A stretch of 64,000 nt of DNA from [Clostridium] aerotolerans DSM 5434 (GCF_000687555.1 NZ_JHWJ01000004.1:1-64000), one strand, 5' to 3'; shown: positions 42,724 through 51,951, counted from the stretch's first letter. Numbers and translations are program-made. Notes: a model not told the origin generated them from the sequence alone.

Positions 42724-43104
42724 ATGTTTTTCATCTGTGGCATAAGCCAAAGCAGGAAACCATTTGATTATTCACAGACTGTTATCTGCGGATTGTGTGG
42801 GGCCTATGGAAAATATCAAGTCTTTATGACCTATAGCTATTTCAGCGTATTCTTCATTCCTATCATTAAATGGGACTGCCGATATTACGTTAAAATGTCC
42901 TGCTGTAATACTATTTACCAACTTAATGCAGACAAGGGTAAGCAACTAAGTCGAAAAGAATACATAGAGATTACAGAGCAGGATTTAACAATCATAGAGA
43001 CAGAAAGAAGGACTTCACAATGGGACCAAAAATCTTGTGCTAATTGTGGCTATGAAACGTCAGAAGATTTCGAATACTGCCCTAAGTGTGGACAGAAGTT
43101 TTAA
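42724..43104 (+). CDS. Zinc-ribbon protein
   Basis: 126 aa. An N-terminal Cys pair in ICGLCGAYG, a hydrophobic stretch FMTYSYFSVFFIPII, a CC pair at SCCNTIY, and a C-terminal zinc ribbon CANCGYETSEDFEYCPKCGQKF-type motif (CxxC..CxxC). Resembles small zinc_ribbon_15 proteins of Firmicutes, function unknown. Start behind CAGGAGGCAAAAC. It ends 34 bases before the hairpin shared with the opposing nitroreductase gene. Confidence 0.75.
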   Translation: MFFICGISQSRKPFDYSQTVICGLCGAYGKYQVFMTYSYFSVFFIPIIKWDCRYYVKMSCCNTIYQLNADKGKQLSRKEYIEITEQDLTIIETERRTSQWDQKSCANCGYETSEDFEYCPKCGQKF

Positions 43105-43138
43105 CTCCAAAAGATAAACTAATTGAATATAAGTTAAA

Positions 43139-43175
43139 AATCAGCCAGTTAAAGATATCTATTGACTGGCTGATT
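43139..43175 (-). terminator. Terminator between convergent genes
   Basis: AATCAGCCAGT (43139-43149) and ACTGGCTGATT (43165-43175) form a perfect 11-bp stem. The T-run follows on the - strand (AAAAA at 43136-43140 of +), so it mainly ends the nitroreductase transcript, while the stem may also stop the + transcript. Confidence 0.8.
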
Positions 43176-43199
43176 CTGTGAGTCATTTATAAAGATATG

Positions 43200-43769
43200 C
43201 TATAGAATCAACTCATCAATTCCCCTCTTAGGAACATAATGAACCTGACTATCATCCCTATAGTACCGAATATCCCCATTTTCCTTCACTGGTACAATAA
43301 CCACTTCTTCCTTAGGCTTCCCAAGTGCAAGAACCAAGTCAATGGAATAAAAGGCAGTGTCAATGCCTAATGCCTCTGCCAGGCGGCTTCTCTGCACGTT
43401 ACCCAGTATGCATCCGCCATACCCTTTTTCAACCGCCCCCAGCATCATGGTCTGTGCAGCAATGCCATCATCATACAATTTATTTTTACCAAGAGACAGA
43501 TCACATAATATAATAATATAGGCAGATGGGCGTTCTCCTTTTTTGGGACCATCCCATACAGGCAGTGCTCCAGCCCAGCCAAGAGTCTCAAACACCTTTT
43601 CTGTTTCTTCCGGTGTATTGCACAACCGGAATTTAAGAGCCTGGGAATTTGACGTGGAAGGTGTGAGCCTGGCAAGGTCCACCAGTTCTTTTAATTCTGC
43701 TGTCGGGATTTGTACCTCCTCATAAAATCTGCGGTATGTACGGGATTTAGTGACAAGATCTTTAAACAT
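43200..43769 (-). CDS. Nitroreductase family protein
   Basis: 189 aa from ATG 43769, fixed by AGGAGGTACTGTT; a longer frame upstream lacks a ribosome binding site. FMN-dependent oxidoreductase family: SRTYRRFYEEVQIP (FMN-phosphate Arg), LVDLARLTPSTSNSQ and the central IAAQTMMLGAVEKGYGGCILG. The last phrase is typical of nitroreductases. Cytoplasmic flavin enzyme reducing quinones, nitro groups or other acceptors. It is transcribed alone, opposite to its neighbours. Confidence 0.88.
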   Translation of the reverse strand: MFKDLVTKSRTYRRFYEEVQIPTAELKELVDLARLTPSTSNSQALKFRLCNTPEETEKVFETLGWAGALPVWDGPKKGERPSAYIIILCDLSLGKNKLYDDGIAAQTMMLGAVEKGYGGCILGNVQRSRLAEALGIDTAFYSIDLVLALGKPKEEVVIVPVKENGDIRYYRDDSQVHYVPKRGIDELIL

Positions 43770-43827
43770 AACAGTACCTCCTGTTCCATATAATTCACAT
43801 TGTGATTTTATAAAATTAATTAGTTGA

Positions 43828-43856
43828 AGTATAGCAGGAAATGATTGGGTCTGCAA
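43828..43856 (-). promoter_or_regulatory. Promoter of the nitroreductase gene
   Basis: On the - strand TTGCAG (43856-43851), a 17-bp spacer and TATACT (43833-43828), about 60 bases before the start codon. Confidence 0.6.
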
Positions 43857-44512
43857 TGGGAGAGGTGCTAGGCATACATAGTATGCAAGTATGTATTCCA
43901 CCCATGCTCATGCACATGAAAAGTACAATGGTACTACGAAGCACCGTAAATACATTAAACTGAAGATAAGAAATTAGTAATAGTACAAGGCAAAGTGTAC
44001 TAACAGACCAAGGATAATATGTTTTAAGATATTCCTCTTTAGAATCCCTTATTCAGAAAAGGAATGGCCTGTATTCTATAAAGTGAAATTCCTATTGGAC
44101 GTGGTATTTAAAAGAACTCTAATGCCAAATTAGCACATAAACACCATCGAATCACCACATATTTATCACCCGATGTCATTTCAGACTAATTATATTTCTT
44201 TTGTAAATCCCAATAGCTACATAAAAATCTACAAAATTTCAGATAATATGAGCCAAAAACCAATGAAAAATAAAATGGAAATCAGCATGTAGCTACCTTA
44301 CAGCTCTAAATGCATGTAAAAACATTACAAAGATTTTACAAAAACAATACAAAAATCATACATTATATGAATGGACAAATGAAAAGCCACTTAATTAAAT
44401 TAATTTCAAGTGCACAAATTTATAATTATATTAAGCATCCACCCACCTTTCATTGTAATAATTTTTAAGAAATACCCCGATTTTAATTAAGAAAAAAATC
44501 ATGAAAAGGTCA
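43857..44512. other. Long AT-rich intergenic region
   Basis: About 650 bases without a plausible gene on either strand. Only small inverted repeats such as AGTAC..GTACT near 43922-43936 are visible. I recognise no RNA gene or riboswitch. Confidence 0.45.
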
Positions 44513-44579
44513 TTGACTTTGTAATTCTAAGGTGTTAAACTTGGAATCGGTTTCAGGGTCGTAGGACAACATGAAACCG
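44513..44579 (+). promoter_or_regulatory. Promoter and leader hairpin of the small lipoprotein gene
   Basis: TTGACT (44513-44518), a 17-bp spacer and TAAACT (44536-44541). Just downstream, CGGTTTCA (44548-44555) pairs perfectly with TGAAACCG (44572-44579), giving an 8-bp 5' hairpin that may protect the mRNA. Confidence 0.6.
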
Positions 44580-44637
44580 CGGCAACATATTACATAAAAA
44601 AATAAAAATCTATGTGGTCGCAAGGAGGAGAATTATT

Positions 44638-44934
44638 ATGAAATTAACTACAAAGAAACTCGTACTTACAGGCGTAGCTGTATTAACAATGGCAGCAATC
44701 TCTGCATGTGGAAGCAAGACAACAGAGACAACAGCAGCTACTGAGGCTGAAGTAACAACAGAAGCAGCTACAACAGAAGCAGTTACAACAGAAGAAGCAA
44801 CAACAACAGAAGAGACAACTTTAGAGTCTTCTGAAGAAGCTAGCACAGAAGAGACATCTGCAGAAGCAGCTGAGTCTGAGTCCGCAACAGAAGCATCTTC
44901 CGTAGAAGCTGAAACTACAAAGGCAGCTAACTAA
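44638..44934 (+). CDS. Small Thr/Glu/Ala-rich lipoprotein
   Basis: 98 aa from ATG 44638 behind AAGGAGGAG. The N-terminus is a lipoprotein signal peptide with lipobox ISAC (about residue 24). All of the mature part is low-complexity, made almost only of Thr, Glu, Ala and Ser, highly acidic and without predicted fold. It resembles the linker next to the lipid anchor in the MetQ-like protein and the lipoprotein at 55513, but here no domain follows. Strong promoter, hairpin leader and terminator suggest abundant single-gene expression. Possibly a cell-surface polyanionic brush; function unknown. Confidence 0.75.
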   Translation: MKLTTKKLVLTGVAVLTMAAISACGSKTTETTAATEAEVTTEAATTEAVTTEEATTTEETTLESSEEASTEETSAEAAESESATEASSVEAETTKAAN

Positions 44935-44977
44935 TTCAGTATTTATACCGAATTAATCTAGAATATGTTTTTTATGA

Positions 44978-45006
44978 GGCGGGGACATTTTGTCCCCGTC
45001 TTTTTT
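44978..45006 (+). terminator. Terminator of the small lipoprotein gene
   Basis: CGGGGAC and GTCCCCG form a 7-bp GC-rich stem around a short ATTTT loop, followed by six T (45001-45006). Confidence 0.9.
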
Positions 45007-45039
45007 GCGCTCCTATGCTATGCAGAAAGGGGCCTCTTG

Positions 45040-45048
45040 TGTTATAAT
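45040..45048 (+). promoter_or_regulatory. Extended -10 promoter of the MBL-fold gene
   Basis: TGT directly before TATAAT (45043-45048) gives an extended -10 element; no good -35 box is visible. About 35 bases before the start codon. Confidence 0.45.
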
Positions 45049-45083
45049 TTTCCCAATTAGCAAAATAAAGGAGGTCCATTCTT

Positions 45084-45854
45084 ATGAAGATCACATATAT
45101 CCATCACAGCTCGTTTCTTGTGGAGCTTGAGACCATGACTCTGTTGTTTGATTATACGGAAGGTGCCATACCTGAAATCAAAAAGGATAAGCCCCTTTTT
45201 GTGTTTGCAAGCCATAGACATGGAGATCATTATTCCCCTAAGATACTGGAGCGCTTTGATGATTTCAAAGCGATCAGATATATTTTATCCGATGACATTT
45301 CAATCAAACAAATGCCGGAACAAACCGGAAAACAAACTGGCGAACAAACCGGAAATCATATCACGTTTATGAAACCAGGTGCCAAAAGAAAATTTGGAAT
45401 TATACAGGGAAGCATCTCCGATCTGGAATTGGAAGATGGCATTGCAGATATAGAAATTCAAACATTTCGTTCTACGGATGAAGGAGTCGCTTTCATCATA
45501 AAAACAGAAGGAAAGGTCCTTTACCATGCCGGGGACCTAAATAACTGGCGCTGGGAAGGAGAACCGGAAGACTGGAACCTTGCTATGGCAAAACAGTACT
45601 CTAAAGAAGTGGACAAGATGAAAGGTATAAGAATTGATGTTGCATTTCTGCCTCTTGATCCCAGACAAGAAAATGCTTTCCACCTTGGATTTGACGAGTT
45701 TATGAAAAAGGTTCAGGTAAATCTGGTATTCCCCATGCATTGCTGGGGAGATTTTTCTGTAATTAAAAAAATAAAAAGTATGGAAGTATCAAAACCTTAT
45801 AAGGACCGAATCATGAACATTCAGGAAGACGGCCAAAGCTTTATTATTAAGTAG
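45084..45854 (+). CDS. MBL-fold metallo-hydrolase
   Basis: 256 aa. The metallo-beta-lactamase motif SHRHGDH near residue 45, HAGDLNNW around 150 and MHCWGD near 222 supply the metal-binding His/Asp residues. Relatives (UlaG-like group) are mostly uncharacterised hydrolases. A short insertion near residues 75-90 reads EQTGKQTGEQTGN and is encoded by three 12-bp tandem repeats, apparently a recent expansion in a surface loop. Twelve bases separate it from the ThrE-like gene. Confidence 0.82.
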   Translation: MKITYIHHSSFLVELETMTLLFDYTEGAIPEIKKDKPLFVFASHRHGDHYSPKILERFDDFKAIRYILSDDISIKQMPEQTGKQTGEQTGNHITFMKPGAKRKFGIIQGSISDLELEDGIADIEIQTFRSTDEGVAFIIKTEGKVLYHAGDLNNWRWEGEPEDWNLAMAKQYSKEVDKMKGIRIDVAFLPLDPRQENAFHLGFDEFMKKVQVNLVFPMHCWGDFSVIKKIKSMEVSKPYKDRIMNIQEDGQSFIIK

Positions 45855-45865
45855 GAGACCGGTAT

Positions 45866-46909
45866 ATGGAACGCGAAACAGATCAGAAAGCAGATAAAAA
45901 AGCAGATAAAAAAGCAGATAAGAAATCAGACCAAAAAGCAGATATGAAAGCAGGCCCCAAAGCAGGCTCCAAAGCAGGCTCCAAAGCAGGCCCTAAAACA
46001 GGCCCCAAAACAGGCCTCAAAGCAGACCCCAAGGCTCACCAAAAAGAAAGGCAGGAAAAAGATTCTGAGACAGACCAGGAAATAGACTATGAATCAAAAT
46101 CCAATTCCCAACCAGAACCACCTTCCTCTCATCAGACCAATCAAAGAGAAGTCCTCAATGCCGCCATGCAGGCAGGACACATTCTTTTGGAAAATGGAGC
46201 AGAAATCTTTCGGGTCGAGGAAACCATGGACAGAATCTGCCGCCATTTTGGGATTGAATCCGGGAACTCTTTTGTTTTAAGCAACGGAATTTTCACCACT
46301 TCGGGCAATGAGCGGGAGGAAATATTTGCAAAGGTACAGCATATCCCCGTGAGCGGAACACATTTGGACCGGGTAGCTGCCGTCAATCAATTGTCCAGAG
46401 AGATTGAGGCTGGTCAGGTTAGCATCTCAGAGGTAAGACAGCGCTTAGACGAAATCAGGGTCATGCCGGGGAAATCAAAGGTCATGCAGATACTTGCTTC
46501 CGGAGTAGGAAGCGCCTGCTTCTGTTATCTCTTTGGCGGCAATGTAAGAGACAGTGTGTGCGCCTTTGGGACAGGGATTCTTTTGTACTTTTACGTTTTA
46601 TTTATCAGTGCTCCAAGACTTTCAAAAATTGTAGGAAATATTGGTGGTGGTGCCCTGGTCACGTTTATTTGTACCATGCTGTATCTCCTTGGCATCGGCG
46701 AACACCTTAATTTTATGATCATTGGCTCCATCATGCCTCTGATTCCGGGAGTGCCATTTACCAACGCCATTCGTGATATCGCTGACGGAGATTATATCTC
46801 CGGCTCTGTGCGGATGATGGATGCCCTTTTGGTGTTCTTTAGCATTGCCATGGGAGTTGGTCTTGTATTTGGAGTGTTTCACCGTTTGACAGGAGGTGCG
46901 CTCTTATGA
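45866..46909 (+). CDS. Threonine/serine exporter ThrE family, N-terminal subunit, with repetitive Lys/Ala tail
   Basis: 347 aa. After a hydrophilic region of about 90 residues comes the ThrE/DUF1212 domain: LNAAMQAGHILLENGAEIFRVEETM, GTHLDRVAAVNQLSR and about five hydrophobic helices, with the phrase IPGVPFTNAIRDIADGDYISG. The hydrophilic region is built of 4-residue units (KADK, KAGP, KAGS, KTGP) encoded by roughly thirteen 12-bp tandem repeats (about 45890-46040). It is unlike anything in the family. Start ATG 45866 behind GGAG. It should act with the next gene product, whose ATG overlaps its stop, to export Thr/Ser or similar metabolites. Confidence 0.85.
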   Translation: MERETDQKADKKADKKADKKSDQKADMKAGPKAGSKAGSKAGPKTGPKTGLKADPKAHQKERQEKDSETDQEIDYESKSNSQPEPPSSHQTNQREVLNAAMQAGHILLENGAEIFRVEETMDRICRHFGIESGNSFVLSNGIFTTSGNEREEIFAKVQHIPVSGTHLDRVAAVNQLSREIEAGQVSISEVRQRLDEIRVMPGKSKVMQILASGVGSACFCYLFGGNVRDSVCAFGTGILLYFYVLFISAPRLSKIVGNIGGGALVTFICTMLYLLGIGEHLNFMIIGSIMPLIPGVPFTNAIRDIADGDYISGSVRMMDALLVFFSIAMGVGLVFGVFHRLTGGALL

Positions 46910-47391
46910 GTCTGTTGTTTGAGACCTTGGCTGCCATTATTGGCACAATTTCATTTTCCCTGCTGTTTGGAGTTCCAAGGAAGTTTTATCCGTACTGCGG
47001 ATTTATCGGTGGGGCTGGCTGGATTGTTTACGCGGCACTGCTTAAATTTGTGTCGACTCCTATGTCAGCCATGATTGCTACCATTGTTGTGATACTTTTT
47101 TCCAGAATGTTTGCGGTGAGAGAGCGATGCCCTGTTACCATATTTTTAATATCCGGCATTTTCCCTCTGGTTCCAGGGGCAGGGGTGTATTGGACGGCTT
47201 ACTATATTGTGACGGATGAGCTTAATTTAGCGGCTCGTACTGGATTTTTAGCGCTTAAGGTGGCAGTTGCCATTGTACTTGGAATCGTATTTGTTTTCGA
47301 ACTTCCTCAGGGTATTTTTAAGTTTGCGGCAAAAAAGCCGATAAAGACAGAGGAGAGAAAAGAAAGGGAGAATAAAGATGATTTGGATTAG
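46906..47391 (+). CDS. Threonine/serine exporter family, C-terminal subunit (ThrE_2/DUF3815)
   Basis: 161-aa membrane protein with four to five hydrophobic helices. Family phrases: FGVPRKFYPYCGFIGGAGWIVY and ISGIFPLVPGAGVYWTAYYIV. Overlaps the previous gene by four bases (ATGA), so the two are translationally coupled halves of one transporter. Its own 3' end overlaps pyrC by 14 bases. Confidence 0.88.
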   Translation: MSLLFETLAAIIGTISFSLLFGVPRKFYPYCGFIGGAGWIVYAALLKFVSTPMSAMIATIVVILFSRMFAVRERCPVTIFLISGIFPLVPGAGVYWTAYYIVTDELNLAARTGFLALKVAVAIVLGIVFVFELPQGIFKFAAKKPIKTEERKERENKDDLD

Positions 47392-48658
47392 AAATGCTCA
47401 TGTCATAGATCCTACAGACAAAACAGAAAAAAATGTGGATATCTGCATCAGTGACGGGAAAATAACTGCCATTGGCGAGCACCTGGAATTTACCGTAGCA
47501 AAAGAAGATGTTGTCATCGATGCTTCTGGCTACGTGGTAGCGCCTGGCCTTATGGATGTACATGTTCATTTCCGTGATCCCGGACTTACCTATAAAGAAG
47601 ATATACAAACAGGAGCCAGGGCCGCCGCCAAGGGAGGCTTTACGACTGTTGTCTGCATGGCAAATACAAAACCGCCCATTGATAATGTAGAAACCTTAAA
47701 ATACGTGCTGAAAGAGGGCGAGAAGACCGGAATACGGGTTCTTTCAGCCGCAACCGTATCCAAGGGGCTTATGGGCGCTGAATTAACGGATATGGAGGCA
47801 TTAAAGGCCAATGGTGCGGCAGGATTTACCGATGATGGAATTCCTCTTCTAAACGAAACCCTTGTAAAGGACGCCATGGAAATGGCGGCAAAGCTGAATC
47901 TGCCTTTAAGCTTTCACGAAGAGGATCCAGCATTTATTGTAAATAACGGCATTAACCATGGAAGCGTTTCAGAGCAGCTTGGAATCTATGGTTCCCCAGC
48001 ACTTGCGGAAGACAGCCTGGTGGCCAGAGATTTAATGATTGCCCTTCATACAAAAGCTCCCGTAAATATTCAGCATATCAGCTCAAAGAATTCTGTGAAG
48101 GCAGTGAAGTTTGCAAAGGAGCTGGGAGCAGAGGTGTATGCGGAAGTGACGCCTCACCATTTCTCTTTGACAGAGGAGGCGGTGTTAAAGCATGGGACTC
48201 TGGCGAAGATGAATCCCCCGCTTCGGACCGAAGAGGACAGACAAGCTCTCATTCAGGGACTTAAGGACGGAAGCATAGATATCATTGCTACGGACCATGC
48301 GCCTCACAGCACCGAGGAAAAGGCGAAGGGGCTTAAGGAAGCGCCAAGCGGAATTATCGGCCTGGAAACAGCTCTTTCTCTGGGCGTGACCAATCTGGTA
48401 CGTCCCGGTCATTTGACCATGATGGAGCTGATGGAAAAAATGAGCCTTAAGCCTGCAAAGCTTTACCGGATACCATTTTCGGGAATTCAAATGGATGGCC
48501 CGGCAGATCTGGTGATTTTTGACCCGGATGAAACATGGACGGTGGGAGAATACGTATCAAAGTCCGTCAATTCCCCGTTTACCGGTGAATCTTTGTATGG
48601 AAGGGTCAAATACACCATTTGTAAGGGGAAAATCGTATATCAGGATGAAAAAGACTGA
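47378..48658 (+). CDS. pyrC: Dihydroorotase
   Basis: Zinc amidohydrolase of 426 aa, third step of pyrimidine synthesis (carbamoyl-aspartate to dihydroorotate). Class I dihydroorotase landmarks: the metal motif DVHVHFRDPG with following KEDIQTGARAA, the second His region NIQHISSKNSV, YAEVTPHHFSL, and the catalytic Asp in ATDHAPHS. Full family length. ATG 47378 lies inside the end of the exporter gene behind AAAGGGAG. No other pyr genes are next to it. Confidence 0.93.
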   Translation: MIWIRNAHVIDPTDKTEKNVDICISDGKITAIGEHLEFTVAKEDVVIDASGYVVAPGLMDVHVHFRDPGLTYKEDIQTGARAAAKGGFTTVVCMANTKPPIDNVETLKYVLKEGEKTGIRVLSAATVSKGLMGAELTDMEALKANGAAGFTDDGIPLLNETLVKDAMEMAAKLNLPLSFHEEDPAFIVNNGINHGSVSEQLGIYGSPALAEDSLVARDLMIALHTKAPVNIQHISSKNSVKAVKFAKELGAEVYAEVTPHHFSLTEEAVLKHGTLAKMNPPLRTEEDRQALIQGLKDGSIDIIATDHAPHSTEEKAKGLKEAPSGIIGLETALSLGVTNLVRPGHLTMMELMEKMSLKPAKLYRIPFSGIQMDGPADLVIFDPDETWTVGEYVSKSVNSPFTGESLYGRVKYTICKGKIVYQDEKD

Positions 48659-48692
48659 CCAATAAGCAGAAGAAAGCATTTGGGGGAATTCA

Positions 48693-50327
48693 GTGAGAAT
48701 AAATGAAATGGAGATCAAGGGAAAGGATCAGCCTCTTCTGGCAAAGGAAAATGATCCTTCTACCGGTGAGATCCGAAAAGCAGTGGAACAGGCAATGCTT
48801 AGAGAGACCATTGCAGCAGAGGCCAGCTTTATTGAAGAGGTTGGAGAGAATGTAAAGGCTTCTCAGACAGATGCCAGCAATGCTCCAAAAGAAGAAACCA
48901 GGGAGCCGGAAAAATCAACGGACCGGGCGGCCATTTCTGAGGAGGGGGATCCTTATAGGGACCGAAGGGATGGCAATGAAGAGCTTGACCGGATACGGGA
49001 AGAAGAGAAGTTAAAAGAAGCACTGAAAGCTTTAAAGGATTGGATGCCATCTTTTAATAAGATGGTTGAAGATGAAATCAATGATCTTACAGCCATGTAC
49101 CAGGAACTTCTTCGGTCTATTCTGGAACACATCCCGGTTGGCAGCAGAGAGGCACAGATTTCCACCTTAAATGAAAAGCTTTCAGAGCTTTTGTTAAAGC
49201 TGCTTAACAGCCGTCTGGGGGAGCTAAAGGCCCTCCTTGACACTTATGGCTCGCCAGAAGCGAAGGAAGCTGTAAGAAAGGCCCTGTATTACAATGTCAC
49301 CGGAAAGGCCATTGATAGAAAAGAACTTCTTATTATATTTAAAGATCTGTTCAATGCTGATATGGGATTAAAAGATGGGAAAGATTTGTTAAGCTCCTCT
49401 CAAAAATATTCACAGGGTCAGGAACGACAGGGAATGATTTACCAGCCGGATGGAAGCGGCAGGATAAAAAATGAACCAGGATATGCTGGACGGATTGCAA
49501 AGGAAGCTTATCTTCCCCAGCCTCATTGGACTAAAGAAATGGCGCTGGAAGTCAAAAACATTTCTGGAGCCCAGGTTTCTATTTCTCCCATGGCAGAAAA
49601 AAATGTATACACGATCCAAGACCTTGCTCTGGCAGAACGGTTCTCAGAATACATCAATCATTCTGGAAACTTATTTGGTGCTGCCGCTCTGTCTGGAAGC
49701 AGCGAAGAGCTATACGGCTTCCTTGCTGCCCTGATGACGATAAAGACTCAAGTATACTGTATTCGCTCTGGGCTGGATAAAGGCCTGGCCTCAGAACTGA
49801 GAGAGGCGGTAGACCGGCTCATTGATTTTTACATACAGGAAGAGTATAGAAGATCTTCGGAAAATGGAAGGCAAAGTCAGGGACAAAAACCATTCTTTCA
49901 GCCAAAGGACGCCTATAAGATCTTCTATTATATTATGGGGCTCTATCATACCAATGGAGACCTTAGTGAAAGCTTTAATAAGGGCATTCGCCAGGCATAC
50001 CGCCAGTTCTTAAAAAAACAGGAAGGGATAAAGGCATCGGAGGAATCTTTTTGCTTTTTTTCCGGGGAGAAAAAGGAGGCAAGAGAAGACTGGAAGGCTG
50101 GCAAGCGGTATGTAGAGCAGGATTTTAAGGAATTTACAGCCCTTTTAAATGAGCCTGGAGAAAGTATGCTGCCCATTGGTGTATTGGAGTTAAGTCCTTG
50201 GGGGATGTTTTTAGAGCCGGAACCCTCTGATAATAAAGAGAAAGGTTTGGCCCCGCCCCACCTTATTTGGGGCCTGGGTCTTATCCTTTTTGTATTTATT
50301 TTAAGCCTTATTATTTCAATAAGATAA
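48693..50327 (+). CDS. Hypothetical tail-anchored protein
   Basis: 544 aa from GTG 48693 behind GGGGG. I recognise no family. Residues 1-90 are polar and disordered, about 90-215 are charged helices (possible coiled coil: EEKLKEALKALKDW, LNEKLSELLLKLLNSRLGEL), the middle is mixed and the last 22 residues form one hydrophobic helix (LIWGLGLILFVFILSLIISIR) with no signal peptide. It is thus a C-tail-anchored protein with a large cytoplasmic part. It lies just after pyrC and may share its transcript. Confidence 0.7.
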   Translation: MRINEMEIKGKDQPLLAKENDPSTGEIRKAVEQAMLRETIAAEASFIEEVGENVKASQTDASNAPKEETREPEKSTDRAAISEEGDPYRDRRDGNEELDRIREEEKLKEALKALKDWMPSFNKMVEDEINDLTAMYQELLRSILEHIPVGSREAQISTLNEKLSELLLKLLNSRLGELKALLDTYGSPEAKEAVRKALYYNVTGKAIDRKELLIIFKDLFNADMGLKDGKDLLSSSQKYSQGQERQGMIYQPDGSGRIKNEPGYAGRIAKEAYLPQPHWTKEMALEVKNISGAQVSISPMAEKNVYTIQDLALAERFSEYINHSGNLFGAAALSGSSEELYGFLAALMTIKTQVYCIRSGLDKGLASELREAVDRLIDFYIQEEYRRSSENGRQSQGQKPFFQPKDAYKIFYYIMGLYHTNGDLSESFNKGIRQAYRQFLKKQEGIKASEESFCFFSGEKKEAREDWKAGKRYVEQDFKEFTALLNEPGESMLPIGVLELSPWGMFLEPEPSDNKEKGLAPPHLIWGLGLILFVFILSLIISIR

Positions 50328-50411
50328 TTCTTACCAGTCATTTTCTTCTTTACAGAAATACTTTACTGTGCTACCATGGTAACACATGAAATTAAAGAGG
50401 AGGATACAAGG

Positions 50412-51266
50412 ATGAAAAAAATAATGATAAAAGCAGCGCTGGTATTAGGGACACTGGCAATGCTTACCGGATGTTCTGGCAAAAAGGAGGCAGCTCCCAC
50501 CAGTGCAGCAGAGGCAGGCAAGACAACGGAATCGGCTCAGGCAACAGAGGCAGGAAAGACTGCAGATGGAGAGGATACGTTTACTGTAGGATTTGATCAG
50601 GATTTTCCTCCCATGGGCTTTAAGGCAGATAACGGGGAATACACTGGGTTTGATTTAGACCTGGCAAAGGAAGTAGCGAAACGTTTAGGAAAGAAATTCG
50701 TGGCACAGCCAATTGCCTGGGATGCCAAGGACATGGAGCTTCAGTCTGGAAATATTGATTGTATCTGGAATGGTTTCACCATAACGGGCAGGGAAGACGG
50801 TTATACCTGGTCCAAGCCTTATATGAAAAACAGTCAGGTATTTGTAGTGGGTAAGGATTCGGGCATTAAAACACTTTCTGACCTTACGGGAAAGGTAGTT
50901 GAAGTTCAGGCAGATTCTTCTGCGGAAAAGGCCATTAAAGAAGATGATGCGTTATTAAAGACCTTTAAGACTTTGCAGACCACACCGGATTATAACACTG
51001 CATTTATGGATCTTGAAATGGGAGCTGTAGATGCTGTGGCAATGGACGTCATTGTGGCGGCTTACCAGATTGAGCAGAGAAAAGCGGATTTTGTTATTTT
51101 AGAGGAATCCCTATCCGCCGAAGAGTACGGCGTTGGATTTAAGAAAGGCAATGAAGCCTTAAGAGATCAGGTGCAGGAACAGTTAGAAGCCATGGCAGCC
51201 GATGGCACATGTAAGAAGATTTCAGAGCAGTGGTTTGGAAAAGATGTTACCACTGTTGGAAAATAA
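50412..51266 (+). CDS. Amino-acid ABC transporter substrate-binding lipoprotein (SBP_bac_3)
   Basis: 284 aa from ATG 50412 (AGAGGAGGATACAAGG upstream); an in-frame ATG at 50376 has no ribosome binding site. Lipobox LTGC near residue 21, a short Ala/Thr/Glu linker, then the family-3 binding fold: TVGFDQDFPPMGFK, GEYTGFDLDLAKEVAKRLG, NGFTITGREDGYTWSKPYM and the C-terminal DGTCKKISEQWFG. Extracellular binder of a polar amino acid (glutamine, cystine or similar); residues deciding the ligand were not resolved. First gene of a binding protein/permease/ATPase operon. Confidence 0.9.
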   Translation: MKKIMIKAALVLGTLAMLTGCSGKKEAAPTSAAEAGKTTESAQATEAGKTADGEDTFTVGFDQDFPPMGFKADNGEYTGFDLDLAKEVAKRLGKKFVAQPIAWDAKDMELQSGNIDCIWNGFTITGREDGYTWSKPYMKNSQVFVVGKDSGIKTLSDLTGKVVEVQADSSAEKAIKEDDALLKTFKTLQTTPDYNTAFMDLEMGAVDAVAMDVIVAAYQIEQRKADFVILEESLSAEEYGVGFKKGNEALRDQVQEQLEAMAADGTCKKISEQWFGKDVTTVGK

Positions 51267-51290
51267 GAGGATGTAATTGGAGGAGTAATC

Positions 51291-51941
51291 ATGACTTTTA
51301 TACAGATACTTTCACAGCTGGCAGGCGGGATGTGGGTCAGCATCCAGATATTTGTGGTGACGCTGGTCTTTTCCCTGCCCCTGGGGCTTTTGGTTTCCTT
51401 TGGGCGAATGTCCAAGAACCGGGTCATACAGGCCATTGTAAAATTCTATATTTCAGTCATGAGGGGAACTCCCCTGATGCTGCAGCTCATGGTAGTTTAT
51501 TTCGGACCTTATTACCTGCTTGGGATTAAGGTGAGTAATGATTACCGTCTGATTGCTGCGTTCATTGGCTTTGTGATCAATTATGCAGCCTATTTTGCAG
51601 AGATCTACAGAAGCGGAATACAGTCGATGCCAGCTGGTCAATATGAGGCTTCAAAACTTCTTGGATATTCCAAGGCACAGACCTTTGTACGAATCATTTT
51701 CCCTCAGGTGGTAAAACGGATTTTACCTTCTGTGACCAATGAGGTAATTACCCTGGTAAAGGATACCTCCCTTGCATTTACCATCAGCGTTCTGGAGATG
51801 TTTGCAGTGGCAAAGGCCATGGCGTCTTCTCAGACAAGCTTAATCCCCTTTGTGGCAGCAGGACTTTTTTACTATGTGTTCAACCTGGTTGTAGCTGTTG
51901 GGATGGAATACATAGAAAAACGAATGAATTACTACGAATAG
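51291..51941 (+). CDS. Polar amino-acid ABC transporter permease (HisM/GlnP family)
   Basis: 216 aa membrane protein with about five helices. Family wording: [22 protein letters not shown] and the coupling loop [23 protein letters not shown], containing the EA..LG motif. It lies 24 bases after the binding-protein gene and directly before the ATPase gene, and a single permease gene suggests a homodimeric channel. Confidence 0.92.
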   Translation: MTFIQILSQLAGGMWVSIQIFVVTLVFSLPLGLLVSFGRMSKNRVIQAIVKFYISVMRGTPLMLQLMVVYFGPYYLLGIKVSNDYRLIAAFIGFVINYAAYFAEIYRSGIQSMPAGQYEASKLLGYSKAQTFVRIIFPQVVKRILPSVTNEVITLVKDTSLAFTISVLEMFAVAKAMASSQTSLIPFVAAGLFYYVFNLVVAVGMEYIEKRMNYYE

Positions 51942-51951
51942 GAGGATTATG

